The notes under the pieces are model-generated. The model did not search any database. It saw only the letters and a list, made by a program, of their open reading frames with translations, and was not told the DNA's origin. A stretch of DNA of 64,000 nt from Bradyrhizobium sp. sBnM-33 (GTDB taxonomy: Bacteria; Pseudomonadota; Alphaproteobacteria; Rhizobiales; Xanthobacteraceae), in NCBI RefSeq assembly GCF_032917945.1, contig NZ_CP136624.1, positions 6,448,001 through 6,512,000 of the forward strand, in the 5' to 3' direction. Below, in pieces: positions 18,339-27,463 of this stretch. The stretch's first letter is position 1. Each line of letters begins with the position of its first letter. The position numbers and the translations under genes are program-made.

Positions 18339-19067
18339 TCATGCGACAAACTCGACCGGACTGCCGATGGCAAGGCCGAGATCGCGGTCCGCCCGCCCCT
18401 GATTAACGGCAATTTCGGCAAGCCCGTTGGAGTTCTCATACCAGAAAGCCGCGCCTGGCGGCAGATCACTGAAGGTCCTCGCGCGGTCCAGAACCCGACC
18501 CACCGCGGTGAGCCTTGCGCCGGGCGGCAGCATAGCCGCCCTCAGCCCGGTCATCGCATTGCCGTAGTGATCGACGTAAACGATCTCGCAGAGGTCATCT
18601 GGCCAGTTTGCCCTGCGATCTGCGCCATCGTGACGTGGCCGGCCGGGGGGCGGATCACCGCGCGCCAGCATAGCTGCCACCGGGGCGAAGAGGTCGCGCC
18701 CGTGAAAGCTGGCCGAGAGATGCTTTGGCTTCCAGTCGATGTCCCAACTGCGCGTCTCTTGAGCTCTGCGCTGGATCAGCTCAAACAAGCCGTTGCCGGG
18801 ACCGATATACCAGCGGCCGTCGGCCTCGAGAAAAATGGATGGCCGCGTCCCGCCGACGCCGGGATCGACAACGCAGAGAAAGACGGTTCGCACCGGAAAC
18901 CATGTCGCATAGGCCGCCAACAGATACGCCGATGCCTTGGGATTGCCGACTGGCGCATCGGCGAAGAGGTCGATAATGGGTATGCCCGGCGCCATCTGGT
19001 GCAGCACCGCCTTCATCTGACCCGTATACGGGCCGTGTAACCCAAAATCCGTGAACAGCACAATCAT
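18339..19067 (-). CDS. S-adenosyl-L-methionine hydrolase (SAM hydroxide adenosyltransferase, DUF62 family)
   Basis: 242 residues of the DUF62 family, relatives of fluorinase/chlorinase that split SAM with water to adenosine and methionine. The N-terminal motif TDFGLHGPYTGQMKAVL carries the conserved Asp; VVDPGVGGTRPSIF and the C-terminal YVDHYGNAMTG and FWYENSNGLAEIAVN match the two-domain fold. Length is slightly short but complete. Physiological role in bacteria is uncertain. An adenosine-specific kinase gene lies 1 kb away on the other strand. Confidence 0.88.
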   Translation of the reverse strand: MIVLFTDFGLHGPYTGQMKAVLHQMAPGIPIIDLFADAPVGNPKASAYLLAAYATWFPVRTVFLCVVDPGVGGTRPSIFLEADGRWYIGPGNGLFELIQRRAQETRSWDIDWKPKHLSASFHGRDLFAPVAAMLARGDPPPGRPRHDGADRRANWPDDLCEIVYVDHYGNAMTGLRAAMLPPGARLTAVGRVLDRARTFSDLPPGAAFWYENSNGLAEIAVNQGRADRDLGLAIGSPVEFVA

Positions 19068-19220
19068 GGTGTCAGCCTGCCCAAGTGCGTGTGTCCACTT
19101 CGCTCGAAAACGCTTATACTGACCATCCGAGCCGTGCGACGGACGCGGTCACAGCAGCACGCCAAGTCCCGCTTGCTCTCCCTCAATCGGCTCGCCCACT
19201 GTGATCGTAGGCTCGGCGCA

Positions 19221-19427
19221 ATGTCGATCTCGCGTCTGCTCATCATCTTCGGCTTGTCGCTCGTTGCGCTTGGGCTGCTATGGCCAGTGATCAACAAGAT
19301 CGGCTTGGGCCGGTTGCCCGGCGATATTGTCATCGAGCGCGATAACTTCCGCGTTTATATCCCGCTCGCAACATCACTGCTGGTCAGCGTGATTCTTTCC
19401 CTGATCCTTTGGCTCGCTAACCGTTAG
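19221..19427 (+). CDS. DUF2905 small membrane protein
   Basis: 68 residues with two hydrophobic segments (about 5-22 and 45-65) around a short loop, GRLPGDIVIERDNFRVY, the family signature. Function unknown. ATG 19221 gives the usual family length; a longer upstream frame lacks similarity. It converges on the next gene with a 4-base stop-stop overlap (TTAG). Confidence 0.85.
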   Translation: MSISRLLIIFGLSLVALGLLWPVINKIGLGRLPGDIVIERDNFRVYIPLATSLLVSVILSLILWLANR

Positions 19428-19750
19428 CCGTCGGCGTCTCTTTGCTCAGGGTGGACCGCGGTCGGGAGCGTTCGCGGCCGGTCTTCCGGCAGCAGCATCG
19501 TCTGCGCCGTGAGCAGCCACGGCATCCACATAAATCGTGTAGCTTGCACCCAGAACGTGAAAGGGTTCGCGGCCTCGAACGAGGACCCGAGCGCTTCGAA
19601 GGATGGCGTTGCCCGCAGGTTGATTGATATCTGCTCCCAATCACCATTCGGCGATTGCCGGTGAATGATGTCGATGTCGAGGGCGGGCAAACGGGCGCTT
19701 GCTCTTGTGGCATCGATCTCGCTCTCTCGACTGAATGTCCGCTCTGGCAT
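19424..19750 (-). CDS. Hypothetical protein
   Basis: 108 residues, not recognised. The middle is aromatic-rich (NPFTFWVQATRFMWMPWLL), which looks amphipathic rather than a clean membrane helix, somewhat like phasin-type or membrane-associated small proteins. GAGGG lies about 8 bases before ATG at 19750. It converges on the DUF2905 gene with a 4-base overlap. Coding is supported by composition and the ribosome site only. Confidence 0.55.
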   Translation of the reverse strand: MPERTFSRESEIDATRASARLPALDIDIIHRQSPNGDWEQISINLRATPSFEALGSSFEAANPFTFWVQATRFMWMPWLLTAQTMLLPEDRPRTLPTAVHPEQRDADG

Positions 19751-19870
19751 CGGCCCTCACCATCTCTGTGCACCGCTTCCATCCCGCTGGTGATTATCGC
19801 TCATCATTCCCGGTAATGAAAGCTCGCGGACTTGCTGCCGCGACCATGGCCGCTCCCGCGGGCCGCCGTG

Positions 19871-20011
19871 ATGTTCCGCGCCATCAACACGGCCGGCGAA
19901 GTGGTCCAGGTGTTCGAGCCCCACGAGGAAGCCGAAGCGTGGGTGGCAGCGAAATCGGCCGCCTGTGGCGGCTTGCAATCACCTTCCGGCGGCCTACCAT
20001 GGAATGCGTAG
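19871..20011 (+). CDS. Short ORF, possible C-terminal remnant of an STAS-like protein
   Basis: 46 codons reading FRAINTAGEVVQVFEPHEE and then AEAWVAAK. The pattern of a beta strand followed by acidic residues and an AEAW helix resembles the end of SpoIIAA/STAS-like domains. There is no clear ribosome site and no in-frame upstream domain, so it may be a remnant or chance. It ends 22 bases before the adenosine-specific kinase gene. Confidence 0.25.
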   Translation: MFRAINTAGEVVQVFEPHEEAEAWVAAKSAACGGLQSPSGGLPWNA

Positions 20012-20032
20012 CTCACCTGCAGGAGCGCAGCC

Positions 20033-20518
20033 ATGGAACTCACCGTGGTGCCCATCGTCAAGCCGGACGACGCCAACTTCATTTTCGGCCAGTCGCATTT
20101 CATCAAGACCGTGGAAGACCTCCACGAGGCGCTGGTGGGCGCGGTTCCGGGCATCCGCTTCGGGCTGGCCTTCTGCGAGGCCTCTGGCAAGCGGCTGGTG
20201 CGCTGGTCGGGTAATGACGAACCCGCGCTCGCCCTCGCACGCGACAACGCATTGGCCATCGGCGCCGGCCACACTTTCCTGATCTTTCTGGGCGACGGGT
20301 TCTTTCCCGTCAACGTGCTGGCTGCGGTGCGCGCGGTGCCGGAGGTCTGCCGCATCTATTGCGCGACGGCCAACCCGACACAGGTGATCGTCGCACAAAC
20401 GGAGCTGGGCCGAGGCGTGCTCGGCGTGGTGGATGGCGCCTCGCCGCTGGGTGTCGAAACCGACGCCGACATTGCGTGGCGGAAAGACCTACTGCGCCAG
20501 ATCGGCTACAAGCTGTAG
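20033..20518 (+). CDS. Adenosine-specific kinase (PF04008 family)
   Basis: 161 residues, full length for the family. It begins TVVPIVKPDDANFIFGQSHFIKT, with the characteristic FGLAFCEASGKRLVR and GHTFLIFLGDGFFP motifs. Archaeal and bacterial members bind AMP/adenosine; the catalytic role is thinly documented. GGAG lies 7 bases before ATG. The nearby SAM hydrolase-family gene would release adenosine, so a shared adenosine pathway is possible, though the genes are not in one operon. Confidence 0.88.
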   Translation: MELTVVPIVKPDDANFIFGQSHFIKTVEDLHEALVGAVPGIRFGLAFCEASGKRLVRWSGNDEPALALARDNALAIGAGHTFLIFLGDGFFPVNVLAAVRAVPEVCRIYCATANPTQVIVAQTELGRGVLGVVDGASPLGVETDADIAWRKDLLRQIGYKL

Positions 20519-20673
20519 TGGCTGGATGAAGCCGAAGCCGACAGGATGCACCACCACCTGCAGCTGACTGTCACCCATCGAACGCGACGAAGCGCGCGCC
20601 AGGATCGCGGCGAAGATCGCAGCGCGTCAGGTCTGCTTTCAGATCGCCCTTGGTGCGCCCTCAGTGCGTGACC

Positions 20674-22443
20674 TCAGGACGATCCAGCCTCTTGATGCAG
20701 CTCACCACCCCGCATTAAGCGGCGGGCGATGTCGGCTGTCTGCAGTGACGCGCGTTCGGTCGGTAAATGGGCCGCCAGATAGCGGGTAACCGCAACGAGG
20801 ATGTGCCGGCCCTCGTCCGTGTCGCCCCACGCGCCGAATTGCCGGACTCCCGCCTCCAGCATCTGATACGCATGGAAGCCTGCATCTTCTCGCAGCACCG
20901 CATGCGCGAGCGTAGCGATCAGCGCCTGCGGCGAATGGCCGAGCGTGAGATGCCGTGCCACCAGGCGTGCGGCGAGATCGACCTGTCTCTGCCGGTCGAA
21001 GGCGTCGAGCAAGGCGGCGCCGATCGTCTCTGGATCCGCGGGCAGATCATCGAGCTGCTCGCCGCCGTCGCCCGGGATGCGCGCCGGCGGCACATTGAGA
21101 TAGCGAGCAAGGTAGAGCGCCATCGCCCCGTGCAATACGCCGCGCACGGCCGTGACGTGAGCGTCGATGTTGGCAGTCCCGATGCGCGTCAGCATCTGGT
21201 GGACTGCGTTGGCGTAGGTGAAGACGTGATGTGCCGTCTCCCAGTCGGCGTGCTCGTTGGCATTGCCGAAGCGCGCCACCCTGAGCGCTGCCGCGTACGC
21301 GAGGGATTGGCCAAGGTCAGCAGCAGCCGCACCGGCGCGGATCGCCCCCTTGAGCGCGTCAACGATCCTGGCCGGATCGTCACCGAGCAGCTCTTGAGCC
21401 AGTGCGGCGTAGCCCGACCAGTTGCGCGAGCCGCGTCCGGCAGCAAACAGGTCCGCGAGTTCGCTGGTTGTTTCCTCACACAACGCAATAAGGTCGACGG
21501 GCTGGCGCCAGGCAGTTGATTCCTCGGCGCCACGAGCCGCTACCATCTGACCGACGACAGTCGGCAGCAGAGCCGCCGCGTGTTGCCAGCCGACCAGGTC
21601 GAGGCACTCGAATGCCTTGTTGATGAAGTCGAGCGAGTGCCCGGTGTCGGCGAAAGCCCGCTCGGTCTCGGCGGCGAACAGGGCATCAGCGAGTTCAGCC
21701 GGGGAGAGGCCGGCCGCAATCGCCGTGAGCAGGGTGCGCTCGGCCGCCTCGCGATGGCGCACGTTTGTCCAACGCCGCAGCCAGCGTTTCAGCGCGACCG
21801 GATCCGGTCGGCTTCCAAGCGGCGCGCGTTCCCGCCGCGGCGCCTTGCCGTCGCAGTCCGCCGCCACGCGGCGTGCGCCGTGGAACAGAGCGAGATAGGC
21901 TTCCTCCGCTGGCAGCACAGGCAGGAGATTGGCGAGTGCCGTCAGGATCGTAAGACCCACGCCCCAGCCGTCGCGATTTTGCGCCCCGAACAGTGCCACC
22001 TGCCGTACGATTTCGGCCTGCGGTACGCCGGCCGCGAGCTGACCATGCACGGCCTTGGCAATGACGAGGCCGAGGTCGTGGGCGAGGCCGTTCGCAAGCC
22101 GCTGATGCCAGTGCGCGGCGGGATAGGCATGAGTGAACGTGGTCTTCACCCAGATGTCACCATTACGCACCTCGACCGGGCAGATCGGCACGTCGTCCGC
22201 CCATAGATCGAAGGTGCAGCCGCTTTCGAGATCGAAGCGAGCGTGGTGCCAGTGACAGGTCAAGATGCCGTCCTCGACGCTGCCGCGCTCGAGCGGGAAG
22301 CCCATATGCGGGCACCGATTGTCGAGGGCGAAGATGCGCCCGCGGTCGTAGACGACGAGGATCGGACGGTGGCCACCGTGCCCCTTGATCTTCAGCTCCT
22401 CAAGGCTGCCCGCCAGCGCAAATTCCTTGCTAGGCATGTCCAT
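20674..22443 (-). CDS. Rieske [2Fe-2S] protein with a long uncharacterised C-terminal region
   Basis: 589 residues. An N-terminal Rieske ferredoxin domain (about 1-105) carries CPHMGF and CHWHHARFDLESG, the Cys-His/Cys-His cluster ligands. The remaining ~480 residues are Ala/Leu-rich and helical, contain several histidines (TANIDAHVTAVRGVLHGA, ETAHHVFTYANAVHQ), and match nothing I can name. ATG 22443 has GGGAG 8 bases upstream; ATGs at 22437 and 22449 are alternatives. It could be an oxygenase-like or carbocycle-processing enzyme, but that is open. No signal peptide, so cytoplasmic. Confidence 0.85.
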   Translation of the reverse strand: MDMPSKEFALAGSLEELKIKGHGGHRPILVVYDRGRIFALDNRCPHMGFPLERGSVEDGILTCHWHHARFDLESGCTFDLWADDVPICPVEVRNGDIWVKTTFTHAYPAAHWHQRLANGLAHDLGLVIAKAVHGQLAAGVPQAEIVRQVALFGAQNRDGWGVGLTILTALANLLPVLPAEEAYLALFHGARRVAADCDGKAPRRERAPLGSRPDPVALKRWLRRWTNVRHREAAERTLLTAIAAGLSPAELADALFAAETERAFADTGHSLDFINKAFECLDLVGWQHAAALLPTVVGQMVAARGAEESTAWRQPVDLIALCEETTSELADLFAAGRGSRNWSGYAALAQELLGDDPARIVDALKGAIRAGAAAADLGQSLAYAAALRVARFGNANEHADWETAHHVFTYANAVHQMLTRIGTANIDAHVTAVRGVLHGAMALYLARYLNVPPARIPGDGGEQLDDLPADPETIGAALLDAFDRQRQVDLAARLVARHLTLGHSPQALIATLAHAVLREDAGFHAYQMLEAGVRQFGAWGDTDEGRHILVAVTRYLAAHLPTERASLQTADIARRLMRGGELHQEAGSS

Positions 22444-22781
22444 GAGCATAACTCCCATTGTCGCTTTGGGGGCGCTGCAGGTACCCCACAACATAGGCAT
22501 CCTCTCGCGCAAAGGCGAGAGAACACCATGTGGGGCCGCGCAAAGGGCGCGAACTGCCATGACGAGATGGCCCAAGGTATTTCAAAAATGCGCTACAAAC
22601 GCCTCTTCCAATCCTTCTGGCGATCCCTTTATGCTATTTGATATCAGTTCGAACGATCGGATGGAGCCTCGAAACGGCAGGCTGTACATCTTGACCAGGC
22701 AAACACCATGAAGGTTAGAAGAGAGCTTGTTAATCATCACGTTCCAACCTGATGTGAAGCGACGAGCTCCAAGGTTGCACG
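22444..22781. other. Divergent intergenic region
   Basis: 338 bases between the leftward Rieske gene and the rightward S41 peptidase gene. No coding frame is supported. Promoters for both genes should lie here; no clear palindrome was seen. Confidence 0.4.
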
Positions 22782-24059
22782 ATGAAGGAGGCAATCAACT
22801 CGGTACCGTCGCGCCGCCACTTCTTGCGGCTAACATCAATGGCTGCGGCATCAGCCCTGACTCCAGCGTGGGCCGAGCAGCTAGAACAAGCGGATTCGGC
22901 TACATCCCAGCCCGTGTCCGCACGCATCGCCGCGTTCGAGGAGGTATGGCGGACCGTCAGGGACCGATTCTACGATCCGCACCTACACGGGCTCGATTGG
23001 TCGGCTGTTCGGGAACGTTACCTGCCAAACGCCACACGCGCGAGTTCCGAAGAGGCGCTGGCCAGCGTCACTAATAGCATGCTCTCCGAGCTGCATGCTT
23101 CGCACACCCGCTACTACACACGGTACGAACCAGAATACTACCAGCTTTGCGATATCTTTGCCGGTGCGCTAAGGCGACGCGGACTGGAACGCGCTTTTCC
23201 GGGTGGCCGTATCTCCTATCCCGGCATTGGCATCCTCTCGCGTCTCGACATGCAGGGCCGCAGCGTGATTACCGGTGTTATAGAGCGCACGCCGGCCCAA
23301 CAAGCCGGCCTGCTCGCTGGCGATGTGATCGTCTCCGCCGACGGTGCACCATTTCAGCCGGTACAGTCGTTCCGCGACAAAATTGGCAAGGAAGTAGTGT
23401 TGAGCCTGCGTCGTGGCGGCGCGTTTATGCAACTATCGGCTACCCCAGTCGATATTGAGCCCAACAAAATGTTCCTGGACGGCTTGAGGGCCAGCGCCCG
23501 CATAATACGGGCCAACGGCCGAAGCATCGGCTATGTTCATGTCTGGTGTTACGCTGGCTCGGTGTATCAGCGGACGCTCGAGCATCTTCTATCGCAAAGT
23601 CCGCTGAACGAAGCCGACGCGCTGATCTGGGACCTGCGCGATGGCTGGGGTGGCGCGATTCCCGAGTATCTTGATTTGTTCAACACGCGAGCGCCGACGA
23701 TGCAAGTCACTGATCGCAATGGCGCCAGCGAACTCCGGAACGTGAAATGGCGCAAGGCTGTCGCCATGCTTGTCAACGGTGGCACCCGCAGTGGCAAGGA
23801 AATCCTTGCCTATGGCTTCAAAAAATACCGGCTTGGCGAGGTCATCGGTACCCGTACCGAGGGAGCTGTTCTCGCTGCCACGGCATTCCTCATTGGGGGC
23901 GGCTTGCTGTTGCTCGCTGTCGAGGACGTGCGTGTCGACGGCGAGCGGCTGGAAGGCGTTGGCGTCGCACCCACGATCGAAGTCCAAGCTGACCCGGACT
24001 CCATGGATCGTAGTGATCCTCAACTCAATCGTGCAATCGCGGTCCTATCCGGGGTCTGA
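22782..24059 (+). CDS. Tat-exported S41-family peptidase with atypical active site
   Basis: 425 residues. A twin-arginine signal (SRRHFLRLTS, about 10-19, cleaved near AWAEQ) targets it to the periplasm. A PDZ-like domain spans about 150-225 (PAQQAGLLAGDVIVSADG). The S41 protease core follows, with the likely nucleophile Ser337 in NGGTRSGKE. The lysine of the classic Ser-Lys dyad (FGKG in Tsp/CtpA) is replaced: here GTRTEGAVLA. His108 in ELHASHTRYY suggests an S41B-like Ser-His arrangement instead. Substrate unknown. It stands alone between Rieske genes. Confidence 0.85.
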   Translation: MKEAINSVPSRRHFLRLTSMAAASALTPAWAEQLEQADSATSQPVSARIAAFEEVWRTVRDRFYDPHLHGLDWSAVRERYLPNATRASSEEALASVTNSMLSELHASHTRYYTRYEPEYYQLCDIFAGALRRRGLERAFPGGRISYPGIGILSRLDMQGRSVITGVIERTPAQQAGLLAGDVIVSADGAPFQPVQSFRDKIGKEVVLSLRRGGAFMQLSATPVDIEPNKMFLDGLRASARIIRANGRSIGYVHVWCYAGSVYQRTLEHLLSQSPLNEADALIWDLRDGWGGAIPEYLDLFNTRAPTMQVTDRNGASELRNVKWRKAVAMLVNGGTRSGKEILAYGFKKYRLGEVIGTRTEGAVLAATAFLIGGGLLLLAVEDVRVDGERLEGVGVAPTIEVQADPDSMDRSDPQLNRAIAVLSGV

Positions 24060-24208
24060 TCCTCGGGAGGCAGCCTGCTGGCTTTACACTGTTCCGGAGA
24101 ACCGGACGCCACCGGTCAAATCCTGCTTGCCTGAGCATTCGCACCCACGGCAGCTAGGTTAGAGCTGGTCCAGTCCACTCGTGTGCCCAATCGCCTCGGC
24201 TAGCGCAG

Positions 24209-24440
24209 GTGGGGCGTGCCTTACTGGGTATACTCGGCGGCACGGTAGCATCCCCGCTAATTGCACGCGCTCAGCAACCAAAAATGAGCCGAATAGGCGT
24301 GCTTGTCATGGTAATGCCGATGTCGGCCGTTCGGGCGTGAGCTACGTGAGCCTGCGAGAACTCGGTCGCATCGAAGAACAACAGTATCCTATCGAGTTTC
24401 AGTCAGCGGAAGTACAGCTAAGGCCGTTCGGCGCTGGGAT
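24209..24440 (+). pseudogene. Remnant of an ABC_sub_bind-type substrate-binding protein
   Basis: One frame encodes a signal-peptide-like start (LLGILGGTVASPLIARAQQP, then KMSRIGVLVM) and hits TGA near 24340. Another frame then continues with LRELGRIEEQQYPIEFQSA, the early region of the PF04392 binding-protein family. The rest of the ~320-residue protein is absent. At least one frameshift and a large 3' deletion make it non-functional. Confidence 0.75.
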
Positions 24441-24613
24441 CATGTTTACGCGAATCGGCGCGTTATGCCTTCTGTGTTGCGCATCTCACTAGCGGCGCGG
24501 CTGCGCGTCTTGCCGCATCCCTTATCTTGAAAATAAGAGGATGAATTAGGAAACCATCGCGAGCCGGGGCGTTGGTATTGTTAGAAGTGACGCTACGACG
24601 GGGAGGACTTTCC

Positions 24614-24895
24614 ATGCGAACCACAGTAGTTGCGATGCTTGTCGCGAGCGGAACGATGATCACCCTGCCAGCGCTGGCGCAGCAGCAGCAGCCGGCACCG
24701 AACCCACAAATGCAGGAGGAGGCTGACAAGGGCGCCAAGACTCGCCAGTCCGGTGAGTCCGGGTATGTCGGCGAGCAGGAAAAGCCCGGTGCTTCCGCCC
24801 ACCCCCCTGGGAAGACTGACTCGGCTCCGCCGACAACGGGCTCAGCCACAGGCACCTCGACCGGGGCGACAGGCAGCGGTGAAAAGTCGCGCTGA
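24614..24895 (+). CDS. Small exported protein, Gln/Pro/Gly/Thr-rich
   Basis: 93 residues. A signal peptide (about 1-22, cut after ALA) precedes a low-complexity, polar tail rich in Gln, Pro, Gly, Ser and Thr, with no cysteine and no known domain. GGGAGG lies 7 bases before ATG. A similar small exported Pro/Thr-rich protein is encoded just beyond the PQQ dehydrogenase (27507-27770). Function unknown. Confidence 0.7.
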   Translation: MRTTVVAMLVASGTMITLPALAQQQQPAPNPQMQEEADKGAKTRQSGESGYVGEQEKPGASAHPPGKTDSAPPTTGSATGTSTGATGSGEKSR

Positions 24896-25024
24896 GCCTT
24901 CTGGAGGTGTAGCACGACTGAGCGTAACCTCGTCTTCCTGACGCGGGCTTCATTATCCTTGCCGTCAAGCGCTGAGGTTACACGCCACTGAGATCCAGGC
25001 TCATAGCGGAGCTGGAGAAGACAA

Positions 25025-25612
25025 ATGTGGTGTCCAAAGCAAACGCGACGCTCGCTCCTTTTGACGACGCTGGCCACCGGAGCGTTTCTGACGGGGCGGA
25101 GGTTCGCTGCGGCACAAGAAGATCAACCCGGCAGCAGCGACCGGCCGAAGAAAGGCGATCTTCTTGTTGTCTCCGAAGGCGAACGCGTCGGCGCCGTCAT
25201 CGCGCCCGATGACGTGAAGCGCGGTGAACCGCCACTGCACGCCTGGCCAAAAGACCCCAAGACTTCGGTCGTCCGCAACGGCTCGCGGTTGAACGAGATC
25301 CTGGTCATAAGGCTTGATCCCGGCGAAATGGATGAGGAGACCCGCTCACGCTCTGCTGAGGGCATTGCAGCCTATTCGGCCATCTGTACTCACACCGGAT
25401 GTTCTGTCACCGGCTGGCTGAAGTCCGAGACGGGCGACAAAGACGTTCTCAAGTGCTTTTGTCACAACTCCGAATTCAATCCGCGGGAAGGCGCACAAGT
25501 GGTGTTTGGACCAGCGCCGCGGCGCCTTGCGGCACTCCCGCTGGTAATAGCCGACGGCTCGCTCACCATAGCTGCGACATTCGTTGGAAAGGTAGGTGCT
25601 CAACAAGGGTGA
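25025..25612 (+). CDS. Periplasmic Rieske [2Fe-2S] protein
   Basis: 195 residues. An N-terminal twin-arginine-like signal (QTRRSLLLTT, about 6-15) is followed by a Rieske domain with CTHTGCSV and CFCHNSEF supplying two Cys and two His ligands, then GPAPRRLAALPL, the proline loop of high-potential Rieske proteins. It resembles the Rieske subunit of bc1-type complexes, but no cytochrome b or c1 gene is nearby. It lies 85 bases before the PQQ dehydrogenase gene, same direction, so electron transfer with that enzyme is plausible but unproven. Confidence 0.87.
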   Translation: MWCPKQTRRSLLLTTLATGAFLTGRRFAAAQEDQPGSSDRPKKGDLLVVSEGERVGAVIAPDDVKRGEPPLHAWPKDPKTSVVRNGSRLNEILVIRLDPGEMDEETRSRSAEGIAAYSAICTHTGCSVTGWLKSETGDKDVLKCFCHNSEFNPREGAQVVFGPAPRRLAALPLVIADGSLTIAATFVGKVGAQQG

Positions 25613-25697
25613 TGGGGCGCGGTCGCATCGGATCCCCTGCCCCAGATGATCGCACCACCAAGGGCGGCAGAGAGAAAGAGCTAGGGAGATGACGTCC

Positions 25698-27425
25698 ATG
25701 ACCATGAAGCAATGGCTATTGTCGAGCTTTGTTGCGTCCACGTGCCTGTTTTCAATCGCTGCCATTGCCGGCCCGATTGAGAAATACACCCCGGTGACCG
25801 CCGACCGCCTGAAGAACCCGGAACCCGGCAACTGGATGCTCTATCGCCGAACCTATGACGGCCAGGGATACAGCCCGCTCGACCAGATCAATACTTCGAA
25901 CGTGAAAGACCTGGTGCCGGTGTGGACCTTCTCGACCGGCGTGATTGAGGGGCACGAGGCGCCGCCGATCGTAAACAATGGCGTGATGTTCGTCGCCACC
26001 CCACAGGGCCAGGTGATCGCCCTCAACGCCAAGACAGGCGATGAGTACTGGCGTTACAAACGCCAGCTCCCCGACGATCTCTTCCAATTGCACCCGACCA
26101 ACCGCGGGGTGGGATTGTGGCAGGACAAGCTGTACCTGGCTACAACGGATGACCATGTGGTCGCGCTCGATGCCAAAACCGGCAAGGTCCTGTGGGATAC
26201 CAAAGTCCAGGACTACAAAAAGGGTCAGTACCTGACCCTGATGCCGCTGGTTGTCGATGGCAAGGTTATCGTCGGTGCCGCCGGCGGTGAATTCGGCGTG
26301 CGCGGCTATGTCGTCGCCTATGATGCCAATAACGGCAAAGAATTGTGGCGGACCTTCACCATTCCCGGCCCAGGCGAACCGGGCCACGAGACCTGGAGCG
26401 GCGACGACTGGAAAACGGGCGGCGGCTCTGCGTGGATGACGGGCAACTACGATCCCGACACCCGGACCATTTACTGGGGCACCGGCAACGCCGCCCCGTG
26501 GCCGGGAGATACTCACCCCGGCGACAATCTCTACACAACCTCGGTGCTAGCGCTCGACCCGGATAGCGGCAAGATCAAAACCTATTTCCAGTACCATCAG
26601 AACGATTCCTGGGATTGGGACGAGGTGGATGCGCCAATGCTGATCGACCTGCAGCGGGATGGTCGCATCTTCAAGAGCCTCATCCATCCGGGACGCAACG
26701 CGATCTTCTGGGTACTCGAGCGCAAGCCGGACAGCATCAAGTATGTGGCCGGCTGGCCTTATGTCTATACCGACGTCTGGAAGGGCATTGAGCCCGAGAC
26801 GGGCAAGCCGATCGTCGATCCGGCTCACAAGCCGGTTATGGGCAAGCGGGTTGAGTTCTGTCCGTCGTTATGGGGCGGCAAGGACTGGCCGTCGGCGGCC
26901 TATAGTCCGAAGACCCGCTTGGTCTATATTCCCGCCAACGAGAATTTCTGCGGCGGCTTTACCGGCGAGAAGGTGCCGTTGGTGCCCGGTCAGCTTTGGC
27001 TCGGGACCAAGCCCGAAGATATCGGTCTGAAGGTTCGCGCCGGCGCCACGCATTTTGGTGAGCTGCAGGCGTGGGATCCGGCGACGGGAAAGAAGGTGTG
27101 GTCGCATCTTTTCCCCAGATCGCACCTGTTTGGGTCGGTGACGGCGACCGCGGGCGACCTGATCTTTGTCGGAGGTACCAACGACCGGATGTTCCGCGCC
27201 TTCCACGCCAAGACCGGCGAACTGCTTTGGGAGCAGAAGACCAATTCCGGCATCATGGGCATGCCGGTCGCCTACGAAGTGGACGGGACACAGTATATCG
27301 CGATCCAGTCCGGGTGGGGTGTAGACGCCCAGCGCATCCAGGACGCGCTGACGACCAACAACATCGGTATCGAGAACAACGTGCCGCAGGGCGGCGTCGT
27401 CTGGGTGTTTGCCCTCAAGAAGTAA
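25698..27425 (+). CDS. PQQ-dependent alcohol dehydrogenase, lanthanide-type active site
   Basis: 575 residues. A signal peptide (about 1-24) is followed by an eight-bladed propeller with repeated W-docking motifs. Metal/PQQ ligands by analogy with XoxF: Glu198 (GGEFGVRGY), Asn264 (GTGNAAPW), catalytic Asp306 and, two residues on, Asp308 (SWDWDE). The extra Asp marks lanthanide-dependent enzymes such as XoxF and PedH. The adjacent cysteine pair normal for this family (before RGVGL) is missing, as is any heme domain. ATG 25698 has GGGAG 9 bases upstream; 25689 is too close to it. Substrate likely an alcohol, unresolved. Confidence 0.9.
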   Translation: MTMKQWLLSSFVASTCLFSIAAIAGPIEKYTPVTADRLKNPEPGNWMLYRRTYDGQGYSPLDQINTSNVKDLVPVWTFSTGVIEGHEAPPIVNNGVMFVATPQGQVIALNAKTGDEYWRYKRQLPDDLFQLHPTNRGVGLWQDKLYLATTDDHVVALDAKTGKVLWDTKVQDYKKGQYLTLMPLVVDGKVIVGAAGGEFGVRGYVVAYDANNGKELWRTFTIPGPGEPGHETWSGDDWKTGGGSAWMTGNYDPDTRTIYWGTGNAAPWPGDTHPGDNLYTTSVLALDPDSGKIKTYFQYHQNDSWDWDEVDAPMLIDLQRDGRIFKSLIHPGRNAIFWVLERKPDSIKYVAGWPYVYTDVWKGIEPETGKPIVDPAHKPVMGKRVEFCPSLWGGKDWPSAAYSPKTRLVYIPANENFCGGFTGEKVPLVPGQLWLGTKPEDIGLKVRAGATHFGELQAWDPATGKKVWSHLFPRSHLFGSVTATAGDLIFVGGTNDRMFRAFHAKTGELLWEQKTNSGIMGMPVAYEVDGTQYIAIQSGWGVDAQRIQDALTTNNIGIENNVPQGGVVWVFALKK

Positions 27426-27463
27426 CCGCCAGAGGTAATTTGCCGAGACGGCAACGGAAGAAA

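Noticed and set aside
18161..18469. Minus-strand frame overlapping the SAM hydrolase-family gene
   Set aside because: Shares 130 bases with a well-supported gene on the same strand in another frame and has no start signal.
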